A stretch of DNA of 64,000 nt from contig JALNZG010000001.1 in assembly GCA_023229425.1 (NCBI GenBank), positions 248,001 through 312,000 on the forward strand, written 5' to 3'. The notes beneath the pieces were generated by a model. The model ran no database searches. It was not told the DNA's origin and was given only the letters and a program-made list of their open reading frames with translations. The stretch is from Ignavibacteriaceae bacterium (GTDB lineage Bacteria; Bacteroidota; Ignavibacteria; Ignavibacteriales; Ignavibacteriaceae). Of this stretch, positions 25,726 to 34,720 are shown in pieces. A program made the translations under genes and the position numbers. The stretch's first letter is position 1. Every line of letters begins with the position of its first letter.

Positions 25726-26763
25726 ATGGCAGAATCCGAACAAGATCAATCAAAAAATAAAACTGCTAAGGTTAACGGAAGGCAGGGAAATTTTAGAAAA
25801 TCGAAACCGTATTTGAAAAAACCAACGAAAATTGTTGCCTCCAAAGTTTCGATTGTGATCCCGCTGCTAAACGAAGAAGAATCACTCCAACCCCTTTCAA
25901 ATGAAATCACAAAGGTTTGTACCGAAAATCATATTGATTTTGAAGTTATTTTTGTTGATGACGGGAGTACAGATAATTCATTAAAAGTTATTAGAGACAT
26001 TTGCCGGACAGATACTCGGTATAAATATGTAAGTTTCCAAAAAAATTACGGAAAAGCCGCAGCTTTACAGGTTGGTTTTGCAAGAGTTACAGGCGGTTAT
26101 GTTATTACGATGGATGCAGATTTACAGGATGACCCCAAAGAAATTCCAAATCTTCTTAAAAAAATGAACGAAGGATTTGATTTGGTTTCCGGCTGGAAGA
26201 AAGTGAGATACGATCCGTTTATAAAAAGACAATCTTCCAAATTTTTCAATTTTGTTACTCGCATAATGAGCGGAATTAAACTGCACGATTTTAACTGCGG
26301 ATTAAAAGCTTACCGCCGCGTTGTCGTCCGTCAATTAAAAGTTTACGGCGAACTGCACAGATACATGCCGGTGCTTGCTCACTGGCAGGGGTTTTCGGTA
26401 ACGGAAATTCCGGTTCAACATCATCCGAGACGATACGGAAAAACCAAGTTTGGTATTTCCCGCTTCTTTAAGGGATTTATTGACCTCGTAACGGTCACGT
26501 TTGTTACTCGGTATATTAAACGTCCAATGCATCTCTTTGGATTTCTTGGGGCGTTTTCCTTTTTTGTGGGTTTTATTGTAAACGGATATTTAACCCTCGA
26601 ATGGATTAATGGGAAACCGTTAAGCAACAGGCCGATGTTGTTTTTGGGAATGCTTTTAATAATTGTGGGCGTTCAATTTTTCTCGGTTGGATTATTAGGC
26701 GAAATGATGGTTCACAATTCTCAAAGCGATAAAGAGTACACGATAAAGCAGCGTAACGTTTAA
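25726..26763 (+). CDS. family 2 glycosyltransferase, DPM1/undecaprenyl-phosphate type
   Basis: 345 residues from the ATG at 25726 (MAESEQDQSKN); an upstream TTG at 25687 is possible but has no better ribosome site. After a basic N-tail the GT-A domain begins VSIVIPLLNEEESLQPL, with VIFVDDGSTDNSLKV, GKAAALQVGFARVTGGYVITMDADLQDDPKEIP and a C-terminal pair of transmembrane helices (FGFLGAFSFFVGFIV, MLFLGMLLIIVGVQFFSVGLLGEMM). Likely transfers a sugar to undecaprenyl phosphate for surface glycan modification. First gene of the glycan locus. Confidence 0.92.
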   Translation: MAESEQDQSKNKTAKVNGRQGNFRKSKPYLKKPTKIVASKVSIVIPLLNEEESLQPLSNEITKVCTENHIDFEVIFVDDGSTDNSLKVIRDICRTDTRYKYVSFQKNYGKAAALQVGFARVTGGYVITMDADLQDDPKEIPNLLKKMNEGFDLVSGWKKVRYDPFIKRQSSKFFNFVTRIMSGIKLHDFNCGLKAYRRVVVRQLKVYGELHRYMPVLAHWQGFSVTEIPVQHHPRRYGKTKFGISRFFKGFIDLVTVTFVTRYIKRPMHLFGFLGAFSFFVGFIVNGYLTLEWINGKPLSNRPMLFLGMLLIIVGVQFFSVGLLGEMMVHNSQSDKEYTIKQRNV

Positions 26764-26765
26764 CG

Positions 26766-26895
26766 TTGAAATAACAAATGACAAAAACCAAATCACAAAT
26801 AAATCTCAAAAATCATGGCGCCAGTGCGCCACAAATTTTCACAAACTTAGTATTTGAAATTTCTTTATTCTTTGTTATTTGGGATTTGCTTATTG
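26766..26895. repeat. imperfect fold-back element
   Basis: CAAATCACAAATAA (26789-26802) and TTATTTGGGATTTG (26875-26888) are inverted copies with one mismatch, within longer A-rich and T-rich flanks. The centre carries TGGCGC..GCGCCA (26815-26830). It fills most of the gap before the methyltransferase. Half-copies appear near 23610 and 46040, so it is a dispersed non-coding repeat. Confidence 0.6.
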
Positions 26896-26944
26896 GAACT
26901 TACTTTATAAATGCACTTCAAACAAAGATTACTTTAAAGATTTC

Positions 26945-27754
26945 ATGCATTACGATCCAGTAAAAGATGTTTTTGCTTCAGCCATAAAACGTTTTCCTTT
27001 TACCAGGAAAATTTTTTATAAAACATTAGATTTGATGTTTCTCCGCTCGTGGTACGTACGCCGTGAATTGAAAAATCTAAGAAAACTTTTCGGGGAAAAA
27101 GAAATTTCCATCTTTGATGCCGGAACCGGCTACGGGCAATATTCTTATTTTATGAAGAATCATCTTCTGCCAAATTCAATTTTTGCAGTTGATGTTAAAG
27201 AAAAATGGATAACAGACTGCCGCGAGTTTTTTGCTGAAAATAATCTCTCAAACATTTCTTTTGCAGTTGAAGACTTAACGGAAATTCAACATGAAAATAA
27301 ATTCGATTTGATTGTCTGTATTGATGTAATGGAACATATTCAAGATGATGTGAAAGTCTTTTCCAATTTTTTTCGTTCGTTAAAAAGAGGCGGTTTCCTA
27401 TTGATAAATACGCCGTCAATCTTTGGCGGAAGCGATGTACATGACGATGAAGACGAAAGTTTTATCGGAGAGCATGCGCGTCAAGGTTATTCCTATGAAG
27501 ATTTGAAATCAAAATTAGAACCGATTGGATTTTCCGTCCATTTATCAAAATATACGTACGGATTTTGGGGAGATAAAGCGTGGCGGTTGGGAATTAAATA
27601 TCCAATGCAAGTGCTGAATTTTTCCAAATTGTTTTTTATTCTTCTTCCATTTTATTACTTGCTCACCTTTCCGTTCACCTTGATAATGATGTATGGGGAT
27701 TTTATCTCTGAAAATTCCGTCGGTTCGGGAATTTTGTTTATCGCAAAAAAATAA
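26945..27754 (+). CDS. class I SAM-dependent methyltransferase
   Basis: 269 residues from ATG 26945 (MHYDPVKDVFASAIKRFPF); the frame opens earlier but only through the upstream repeat. SAM-binding motif ISIFDAGTGYGQYSYF, then VDVKEKWITDC, FDLIVCIDVMEHIQDD and GGFLLINTPS fit Methyltransf_11/23. A hydrophobic C-terminal segment (FILLPFYYLLTFPFTLIMMYG) suggests membrane association. Member of the glycan locus. Confidence 0.87.
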   Translation: MHYDPVKDVFASAIKRFPFTRKIFYKTLDLMFLRSWYVRRELKNLRKLFGEKEISIFDAGTGYGQYSYFMKNHLLPNSIFAVDVKEKWITDCREFFAENNLSNISFAVEDLTEIQHENKFDLIVCIDVMEHIQDDVKVFSNFFRSLKRGGFLLINTPSIFGGSDVHDDEDESFIGEHARQGYSYEDLKSKLEPIGFSVHLSKYTYGFWGDKAWRLGIKYPMQVLNFSKLFFILLPFYYLLTFPFTLIMMYGDFISENSVGSGILFIAKK

Positions 27755-27774
27755 TTTTAACTGCAGGTGTTTAA

Positions 27775-30321
27775 ATGTCCAAAACAAAAAGAATAGTTAA
27801 AAAAGAAAAACAGGAAAAAGGTCTTCTTGCAAATTTTCATTTAGAAAATGTGCTTCTTGAAAAATATCATTTGCCGGCAGTATTGGCGGTTCTTCTTCTT
27901 CTTTTTTTAATTTTTTTAAATCCGCTTTATTTTGGCGGAAAAACTTTTCAGTCAGGCGATATCCTCGCTTCGGCAAGCATGAAATCTTATGTAGAAAAAG
28001 CGAGAGACGGCTTTACACTGTGGAATCCGTATATCTTTCTTGGGATGCCGGCATATGCTCTCGGAACTGAATCTACGTGGTTCAATTTGATTTATGTAAT
28101 CTTTACGGCAGTCAGAAAATTCTTTACAAACTTTTTTTCCGTTGAATATACGATGTGGAGCTTTTATCTTATTGTGTTTGCCTCTACTTCTTACATGCTG
28201 ATGAAACATTTAACAAAGAACACATTGGTTAGTCTATTTACAGCAATAGCAACTTCTTTCAGCACAGGAATAATTGTTCTGTTATATATCGGGCATGTAA
28301 CAAAGCTGACATCGCTTTGTATGGTTCCGCTAATTTTTCTTCTGCTTTTCAGGTTCCATCAAAAAATAAAATTGCTTGATTTCTTTATTCTTGTTATTGC
28401 CTTACAGCTTTTCATTCAAGGTTTTCATGTTCAAATAATTTATTACACGTTACTTGCCGTAGCTGTTTATTTTGTTTTCTATTTTGTCCATTCCATTACA
28501 AATAAAGAAATTGAATTACGAAAAAAATTAGTGAGATCGGCTTTGGTGTTTGGAGCTGCGGGACTTATTGCAGTAGCAATACAATCCGATAGTCTAACGC
28601 AAGTGTATGAGTACACTCCGTATTCAACACGCGGAACAAAAAGCCTTGTTGAGGAATCAACCGGAAATGCAGAACAATCTGCCTCGGAGTATTATGATTA
28701 TCATACGAACTGGTCTTTTTCTCCCGGAGAGGTAATGACGTTCATTATTCCGTCTTATTTTGGATTTGGTAATTCTGTTTATAAAGGACCTCTTACTGAA
28801 AATCAACCGACCGAGGTGAATACATATTTCGGACAAATGCCGTTTGTTGATGCTGCAATGTATATGGGTATCCTCATCTTTTTCTTAGCTTTGTTTGCTG
28901 TCTTTACGCGTTGGAAAGAGCCGTTAGTAAAATTTCTTGCAGTACTTTCACTCTTTGCGCTGTTGGTTTCATTTGGAAAAAACTTCTCGTTTGTCTTTGA
29001 TATTCTTTTTAGCTACTTGCCTTACTTTGATAAATTCAGAATTCCATCTATGATTTTGGTTTTAGTGCAATTCAGTTTCCCAATCCTTGCAGGTTTGGGA
29101 GTGATGAAAATTATTTCATTGAGAGAATATCCAAACAAAAATGCAGAACAATTTCTGAAATATTTTGCTTATGCGGTTTCGATAATTTTTGTTTTCTCTC
29201 TTGTCTTGAATAAAACGATCAGTGAATGGTTTATTAACAGAGTTAATGAGTATGCAGGTAGCATTGAATCTTCCCGTGGGCAAATGGCGCAGCAATTACG
29301 CGCATTAGCTGAATACACATCTGAAATGTTTACCGGTGATATCCTTGTTGGTTTCGCATTACTTACGGTTTCTTTTTGGGCGGCAGTTTTATATTTGAAT
29401 AAAAAAATAAGCAAAGATGTCTTAGCAATTTTATTTATTGCGGTTGTATTGATTGATCTGTGGAGAATTGATGCTCGCGGCGCAAAGTATGTTGAAAATC
29501 CAGACCAAAAAAATCAATTTAAAACTCCTGAATATGTAAAAATTATTAAAGCACAGAATGACAAAGAACCATTTCGTGTTTTTAATATGAAACAAGACGG
29601 CTCGTTGGGTTCATTTAATCAAAATGCTAATTCTAATGCTTATTTCTTACTTGAAGATTTTTACGGCTACTCCGGGATAAAGCCAAGAGCATTTCAGGAT
29701 TTAATGGATGTTGTTGGTCCGGTAAATCAAACGCTTTGGCGGTTGACTAACGTGAAATATATAATTATGGAGCAGCAAGTTCAATTTCCAGGATTGGTAC
29801 TGGTAGGCGGTGCCGGAAAAGAATTTGTTTATAAGAATGAAAATGTGTTACCGCGGTTTTTTCTTGCCAACAAAGTTGAACAAAAACCGGCGCTTGAAGT
29901 TTTGCGCGCCATGAAATCAGATTCATTTGATCCCAAAGAAATTGCATTCGTTCAAGATGAAAAAGTTGTGGCGGAAAGACCTGATTCAACGACTTCCATA
30001 GCTGTTGAAAAATATCAAGATGAAAATATCACTTTAAAAGTAAACGCTTCCGGTAATAATTTTTTAGTCTTCAGTTCAACCTATATGCCCAAAGGCTGGC
30101 ATGCTGTTGTTGATAAATCCGAAACAAAAATTTATCGCGTTGATCATGCGCTTATGGGAATAATTGTCCCGAAAGGAATCCACCAGATTGAATTCCGTTA
30201 TGAACCCAAAAGCTTTGTTATTTCCAAATATCTCGCTCTTTCGCTTAGCTCAATGGTAGTTATAGGATTACTAATTACGATAGTATTTGAAGTATTGAAA
30301 AAGAAAAAAAGTATTTCGTGA
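27775..30321 (+). CDS. YfhO-like multi-spanning membrane protein
   Basis: 848 residues with about a dozen transmembrane helices in the first 570 residues, beginning with LPAVLAVLLLLFLIFLNP, and the family signature TLWNPYIFLGMPAYA. A soluble C-terminal part (LPRFFLANKVEQ ... YMPKGWHAVVDKSETKIYRVDHALMGIIVPKGIHQIEFRYEP) and a last helix match YfhO/DUF6044-type proteins, thought to be GT-C-like enzymes or helpers in lipid-linked glycosylation. It follows the methyltransferase by 20 bases. Confidence 0.9.
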   Translation: MSKTKRIVKKEKQEKGLLANFHLENVLLEKYHLPAVLAVLLLLFLIFLNPLYFGGKTFQSGDILASASMKSYVEKARDGFTLWNPYIFLGMPAYALGTESTWFNLIYVIFTAVRKFFTNFFSVEYTMWSFYLIVFASTSYMLMKHLTKNTLVSLFTAIATSFSTGIIVLLYIGHVTKLTSLCMVPLIFLLLFRFHQKIKLLDFFILVIALQLFIQGFHVQIIYYTLLAVAVYFVFYFVHSITNKEIELRKKLVRSALVFGAAGLIAVAIQSDSLTQVYEYTPYSTRGTKSLVEESTGNAEQSASEYYDYHTNWSFSPGEVMTFIIPSYFGFGNSVYKGPLTENQPTEVNTYFGQMPFVDAAMYMGILIFFLALFAVFTRWKEPLVKFLAVLSLFALLVSFGKNFSFVFDILFSYLPYFDKFRIPSMILVLVQFSFPILAGLGVMKIISLREYPNKNAEQFLKYFAYAVSIIFVFSLVLNKTISEWFINRVNEYAGSIESSRGQMAQQLRALAEYTSEMFTGDILVGFALLTVSFWAAVLYLNKKISKDVLAILFIAVVLIDLWRIDARGAKYVENPDQKNQFKTPEYVKIIKAQNDKEPFRVFNMKQDGSLGSFNQNANSNAYFLLEDFYGYSGIKPRAFQDLMDVVGPVNQTLWRLTNVKYIIMEQQVQFPGLVLVGGAGKEFVYKNENVLPRFFLANKVEQKPALEVLRAMKSDSFDPKEIAFVQDEKVVAERPDSTTSIAVEKYQDENITLKVNASGNNFLVFSSTYMPKGWHAVVDKSETKIYRVDHALMGIIVPKGIHQIEFRYEPKSFVISKYLALSLSSMVVIGLLITIVFEVLKKKKSIS

Positions 30322-30344
30322 TGATGAAAAGAGACAAACGATAA

Positions 30345-31631
30345 ATGTTTCAAGTAATTGAGAGATATAAAAATAATATACTTGTAAAAAATTATGCTAA
30401 GGTTTTTAGTGTAGATATTTTGGTGAAGCTTTCAAATTTTATTTTGCTGCCGGTTTATCTAAAACTAATGACGCAAGACGCTTACGGTCTTTATACATAC
30501 CTTCTTGCAATTATTTCAACGTTTTCACTCATCCTGAACTTCGGGCTATATATTGCCCAAAGTAAATTGTATCAAGATTTTCAAGATGAAGAAGAACGGG
30601 GAAGTCTGCTTTTTACTATAAATGTAATGCTCTTATCCTTTCTTTCCGTTTGTTTAATAGTTACATTTTTCGCAAAGTTAGACTATCATATTGTGTCTAT
30701 TCTTTTTAAAAATCAGATTGATTACGGCAGTTATAGAAATTCTATTTTTCTTGCAATTACAGTTTCAGTTTATTCTTTTATGCTTTTCAATTATTTTCTG
30801 ACGAGTCAAAGTATAAGACATGTTCAGCTTTATAATCTTCTTCGTCTAATTTTTGTAAACGGAATAGTAGTTTCTCTTTTGTATTTCTATAAAGCCGATT
30901 CGGTTATGGTTAGATTAAAATTTACATATCTCTTGGAATTTAGCTTTCTACTGGTTTTTGCTCCTTTATACATCAAGGCGATGAGAAGAAAGTTCAATAA
31001 AGAACTTGCAAGGAAATCGTTAAAATTGGCAGTGCCTGTTATGCTTTCAGCAGTACTCGGACTTGTACTAAATTTTAGCGATAAGTTTTTTCTTGAAAAA
31101 TACGGAAACTTTAAAGACTTGGCGGTTTATAATCTTGGCTTTGCGCTTGCCGGTATTATCCCGATGATGTTTATGACATTCCAAAATATTTGGCTTCCAC
31201 ATTTTTTTAAAGAGAAAAATTTACAAGTAAACAAAGAAAAAACTTTTGGTGTCATCATAAAAATTGCACTTTTCTTTTTCTTTATATCGCTGCTGATCAT
31301 TCTAGCTTTTAAGTTTCTCCTGGTCTTTCAGATCATTGATATGAAGTATAGTAAAGTTTTATATCTTTTGCCTATTCTCTTATTAACGCAAATATTTTCA
31401 GCGATCACTCCTTTGTACAGCAATTATATAGTTTTCTTTGAAAAGACCTTTATTGCGTTGTTCATAGGTGTTCCACTTGCCGTGGCTAGCATCGTTTTAA
31501 ATTTGTGGTTAATACCAAAATACGGATTGTATGGTGCAGCCTTCTCATCTTTTTTAATTAATTTTGGCTATCTCATTGCATATTACTTTATTGTAACGCA
31601 TTTAATAAAGAAAAAGACGGTGTTAGTTTAA
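30345..31631 (+). CDS. Wzx-type oligosaccharide flippase
   Basis: 428 residues with about twelve transmembrane helices. The N-terminus (KNYAKVFSVDILVKLSNFILLPVYLKLMTQDAYGLYTYLLAI) is typical of the polysaccharide_synt/MATE-MVF superfamily. It would flip lipid-linked repeat units across the inner membrane. It lies 3 bases from the following gene, inside the glycan operon. Confidence 0.9.
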   Translation: MFQVIERYKNNILVKNYAKVFSVDILVKLSNFILLPVYLKLMTQDAYGLYTYLLAIISTFSLILNFGLYIAQSKLYQDFQDEEERGSLLFTINVMLLSFLSVCLIVTFFAKLDYHIVSILFKNQIDYGSYRNSIFLAITVSVYSFMLFNYFLTSQSIRHVQLYNLLRLIFVNGIVVSLLYFYKADSVMVRLKFTYLLEFSFLLVFAPLYIKAMRRKFNKELARKSLKLAVPVMLSAVLGLVLNFSDKFFLEKYGNFKDLAVYNLGFALAGIIPMMFMTFQNIWLPHFFKEKNLQVNKEKTFGVIIKIALFFFFISLLIILAFKFLLVFQIIDMKYSKVLYLLPILLLTQIFSAITPLYSNYIVFFEKTFIALFIGVPLAVASIVLNLWLIPKYGLYGAAFSSFLINFGYLIAYYFIVTHLIKKKTVLV

Positions 31632-31633
31632 TT

Positions 31634-32365
31634 ATGATAATATTTTCTAAAAGATTAGTATTCTTTCTTAAAGAAACTCTTAAAGCTTTGATTCATTATC
31701 CACAATATTTTAGTTTTAAAGAAACCGTGGTGAATTTCCCTCAATGGTGGAAATCGCTTAATCCAGTTCATAATTCTCTAATTGATGCTTCACCTTGGCT
31801 TTCATTTACAGTGATTAAGTTTTTGGAAGTTCATTTGAAGTCCAACATGAAAGTTTTTGAATATGGTTCCGGCGGTTCAACTTTATTTTTTGCAAAGAGA
31901 ACAGAATCGGTGGTTTCTATTGAACATCATAAACTCTGGTTTGAAAAGGTCAATTTGTATTTGAAAGAATTGAAATTAAAGAATATCGATTATAAATTAT
32001 TTGAACCCGAAACAGATCCGGAATTTCATAAAAAAAATATCAGCGATCCAAATGATTTTATTTCTGGCGATGCAGAATCAGTCGGTAAAAAATATGAAAA
32101 ATATGTAAAGAGTATTGAGCAATATCCAGACAAATATTTTGATTTGGTTTCTGTAGATGGAAGAGCGCGCCCTTCTTGCTGCAAACATGCTTTACTAAAA
32201 ATTAAAAAAGGCGGCTACCTTGTTTTTGACAACGTTGAAACAACCTATTACGAAAGTTCAATAACTCTTTTAAATCCAAACAACTGGGAAGTTATACGGT
32301 ATTACGGTCTGTTTCCTTACTTGAATCATTTCTCAATGACTTTAGTAGCAAAGAAAATAAGTTAG
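31634..32365 (+). CDS. SAM-dependent methyltransferase-like protein
   Basis: 243 residues. KVFEYGSGGSTLFFAKRTESVVSIEHHKLWFEKV is a SAM motif I/II arrangement, and FDLVSVDGRARPSCCKHALLKIKKGGYLVFDNVE is the later Asp and post-motif III region, as in Methyltransf_24-like proteins. Spaced by 2-3 bases from both neighbours, so co-translated. Substrate probably a glycan sugar. Confidence 0.82.
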   Translation: MIIFSKRLVFFLKETLKALIHYPQYFSFKETVVNFPQWWKSLNPVHNSLIDASPWLSFTVIKFLEVHLKSNMKVFEYGSGGSTLFFAKRTESVVSIEHHKLWFEKVNLYLKELKLKNIDYKLFEPETDPEFHKKNISDPNDFISGDAESVGKKYEKYVKSIEQYPDKYFDLVSVDGRARPSCCKHALLKIKKGGYLVFDNVETTYYESSITLLNPNNWEVIRYYGLFPYLNHFSMTLVAKKIS

Positions 32366-32366
32366 C

Positions 32367-33257
32367 ATGAAAAAGAATCTTACATTTAAAAGAGTAACCG
32401 AAGTTTTAACTGAGAAAATCACATCATCAGTAAAATTAAATCGCTATTTCCATTTGCCATCATGGGATTATCAAAAAGAAATAGTTTTAAAAAGTATTTT
32501 GCCCGATGATATTGTCCTTGATATTGGCAGCGGAAACAATCCGATTAACCGAGCAAATATTTTGGCGGATTTTTCTCCAGACGATAATTTCCATCGCAGC
32601 GGGAAATTAAAAGAAGATCGACCGGTGATCGTCTGTTCAGTGGAAAGAATTCCTATCAAGCAAAAAACAATTGACTTTGTTTTGTGTTCTCATGTTTTGG
32701 AGCATGTAAATAATCCTTCAATTGCGTGCGGCGAATTACAAAGAATCGCTCGAAAAGGTTACATCGAGACTCCGGCATACGGAAAAGATATTTTAATTGG
32801 AACTGGCTACATGCATAAATGGCAAGTTGTTTCGTTTGAAGGGACAATGAATTTTTTTGAATATTCGAAGCGTGAGCAGCAAGCAAATTGGAATGCATCC
32901 CCTGTTATGAAATTGTGGATGCGTAAAAGATTTCACCCTTGGCAAAAATATTTTTGGGAGAGGCAGGATCTATTTAATGCATGGATTTTATGGGAAGATA
33001 GATTTGAATTTTCTGAACACCGAAGAAAAAACAGTGAAGTAAAAAAACTTTCTGAGTGGAAAAGAATTCCCGATTCGCTATTGCCAAACGTAACTTTTTC
33101 TCTTACAGAAAATGAAATTAAACTTCTGGAAAAAATTTTAACAACTCCCGATGGTAAATATTCAATGCTTTTTAGCGGCGAAAATTTTATACATGAAGCA
33201 TCAAATATCGTCTATCCGGTGCGCGGAAAAAGAGTTTATGTTGAAATGGGTATATAA
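32367..33257 (+). CDS. class I methyltransferase of the glycan locus
   Basis: 296 residues with DIVLDIGSGNNPINRANILADF (motif I variant), IPIKQKTIDFVLCSHVLEHVNNPSIACGELQRIARKGYIETP (motif II/III). The C-terminal 120 residues (FHPWQKYFWERQDLFNAWILWEDRFEF) are not recognised. Two bases from the previous gene. Confidence 0.85.
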   Translation: MKKNLTFKRVTEVLTEKITSSVKLNRYFHLPSWDYQKEIVLKSILPDDIVLDIGSGNNPINRANILADFSPDDNFHRSGKLKEDRPVIVCSVERIPIKQKTIDFVLCSHVLEHVNNPSIACGELQRIARKGYIETPAYGKDILIGTGYMHKWQVVSFEGTMNFFEYSKREQQANWNASPVMKLWMRKRFHPWQKYFWERQDLFNAWILWEDRFEFSEHRRKNSEVKKLSEWKRIPDSLLPNVTFSLTENEIKLLEKILTTPDGKYSMLFSGENFIHEASNIVYPVRGKRVYVEMGI

Positions 33258-33281
33258 TCTGATGATGGACATTAGAAAAAA

Positions 33282-34496
33282 ATGAAAATAGTTATAATCA
33301 GTAGCTGGTTTTCCGAAAACATGGGTTATGCCGAAAATTTTTTACCGCGCGCTCTGGCAAAACTTGGTAACGATGTACACATCATAACTTCTACTGCACA
33401 AGTTTATTATAACTCTCCGAATTATGAAGAAACTTATAAAGAACATCTTGGCCCGGCAATTGTGCATGAAGAGACAAAGTTAATTGACGGTTTTACTCTC
33501 CACCGCCTTCCATTTGACGAAGTATCGAAAAGTTTGTTGAATCCATTTGGATTTTATGGGATTCGTTTGATAGGATTATTTGAGTATTTAGAAAAACTTA
33601 AGCCGGATGTTATTCAAGTTTTTAATATAGATGAATTTGCAACTTTCGAAGCGGCAAAATTTGCTAAAAAAAATGGCGTGAAATTCTTTACAGAATCTCA
33701 TGTACATGCTTCTGTTTTGCAGGTTAACGGAAAGTATGATTTCAAAACATATTTAATGAAAAAAGCAAATATGTTTCGCCCTGCTCTTAAATTGATCAAT
33801 GAAATAACTAGCAAATGCTTCCCAATCGCAGAAGATGTTGCTGATATTGCAATCACGTTTTATCAAGTCCCCAAAGAAAAAATTATAGTTCAATCTCTCG
33901 GAGTGAATACCGATTTATTTAGACCGATTGAGAATGAGAAAGACAAAGATGAACGAATCCAACTGCGCAAAAAATTAGGGTTTCATGAAAGCGATGTCGT
34001 TTCAATTTATTCGGGAAGATTTTCATCGGGTAAAAGTCCAAATATTTTGGCGGAAGCGATACAATTATTACAATTGAGAGATTCTTCATTTAAAGGATTA
34101 TTTATCGGAAATGGGACCGATGAAGAAAAATCACAACTATTAACTAAAAACGGCTGTGTCGTTCACCCTTTTGTTATGGTGAATGAACTGCCGAAATTCT
34201 ATCGTGCTTCGGATATAGGAGTTTGGCCTCGAGAAGAATCAACAAGTCAGCTTGATGCTGCAGCTTGTGGTTTGCCGCTTATCTTAAGTGATAAAATTAA
34301 AGTGTTAGAGCGCGTAAAAGGGAACGGATTGCTTTTTAACGAAGGAGATGTAAATGATTTAGCTGAGAAAATCTCTTCCTTAAAAGATATACAAGCAAGA
34401 AAAATAATGAGCAAGATTAGCGTTGAGAATGTATTCCAAAATTTTAGTTGGGACAAGATAGCAACAGAACGACTTCAAGAATATTCGAAAAAATAA
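33282..34496 (+). CDS. family 4-type glycosyltransferase
   Basis: 404 residues in the GT-B fold. N-terminal IVIISSWFSENMGYAENFLPRALAKLGNDVHIIT and the C-terminal nucleotide-sugar domain VVSIYSGRFSSGKSPNILAEAIQLL ... HPFVMVNELPKFYRASDIGVWPREESTSQLDAAACGLPLILSD, containing the E-x7-E-like retaining signature. It would add a sugar to the lipid-linked glycan. Confidence 0.9.
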   Translation: MKIVIISSWFSENMGYAENFLPRALAKLGNDVHIITSTAQVYYNSPNYEETYKEHLGPAIVHEETKLIDGFTLHRLPFDEVSKSLLNPFGFYGIRLIGLFEYLEKLKPDVIQVFNIDEFATFEAAKFAKKNGVKFFTESHVHASVLQVNGKYDFKTYLMKKANMFRPALKLINEITSKCFPIAEDVADIAITFYQVPKEKIIVQSLGVNTDLFRPIENEKDKDERIQLRKKLGFHESDVVSIYSGRFSSGKSPNILAEAIQLLQLRDSSFKGLFIGNGTDEEKSQLLTKNGCVVHPFVMVNELPKFYRASDIGVWPREESTSQLDAAACGLPLILSDKIKVLERVKGNGLLFNEGDVNDLAEKISSLKDIQARKIMSKISVENVFQNFSWDKIATERLQEYSKK

Positions 34497-34500
34497 TTCT

Positions 34501-34653
34501 ATGCAAATTGACTTATTAGACAACCCAAACGAAAATGACAACCGCAACTACAACTATTCCGGTTTTGAAACTGTCGAACGGAAAGAGTACGATATAATTA
34601 CTAACTGGATTACACCGAATATTGTTAAAGTAGATTCTTTTATACTGGGATAA
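34501..34653 (+). pseudogene. truncated MetW-like methyltransferase remnant
   Basis: A 50-codon frame starting 4 bases after the glycosyltransferase. Its residues NDNRNYNYSGFETVERKEYDI and WITPNIVKVDS match the start of the intact gene at 36117 (NDNRNYDYSSGYSEIRREYSL, IIPNSKVIDLGCGNG) and then break off where SAM motif I should be. It looks like the 5' end of an older methyltransferase cut by insertion of the segment carrying the lipoprotein gene at 34721. Confidence 0.7.
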
Positions 34654-34720
34654 ATTTTATTGACAATTATCTTTGTTTTGGTTAGTTTGCTTATACAAAT
34701 TAACCATGTGGGAGGATTTT

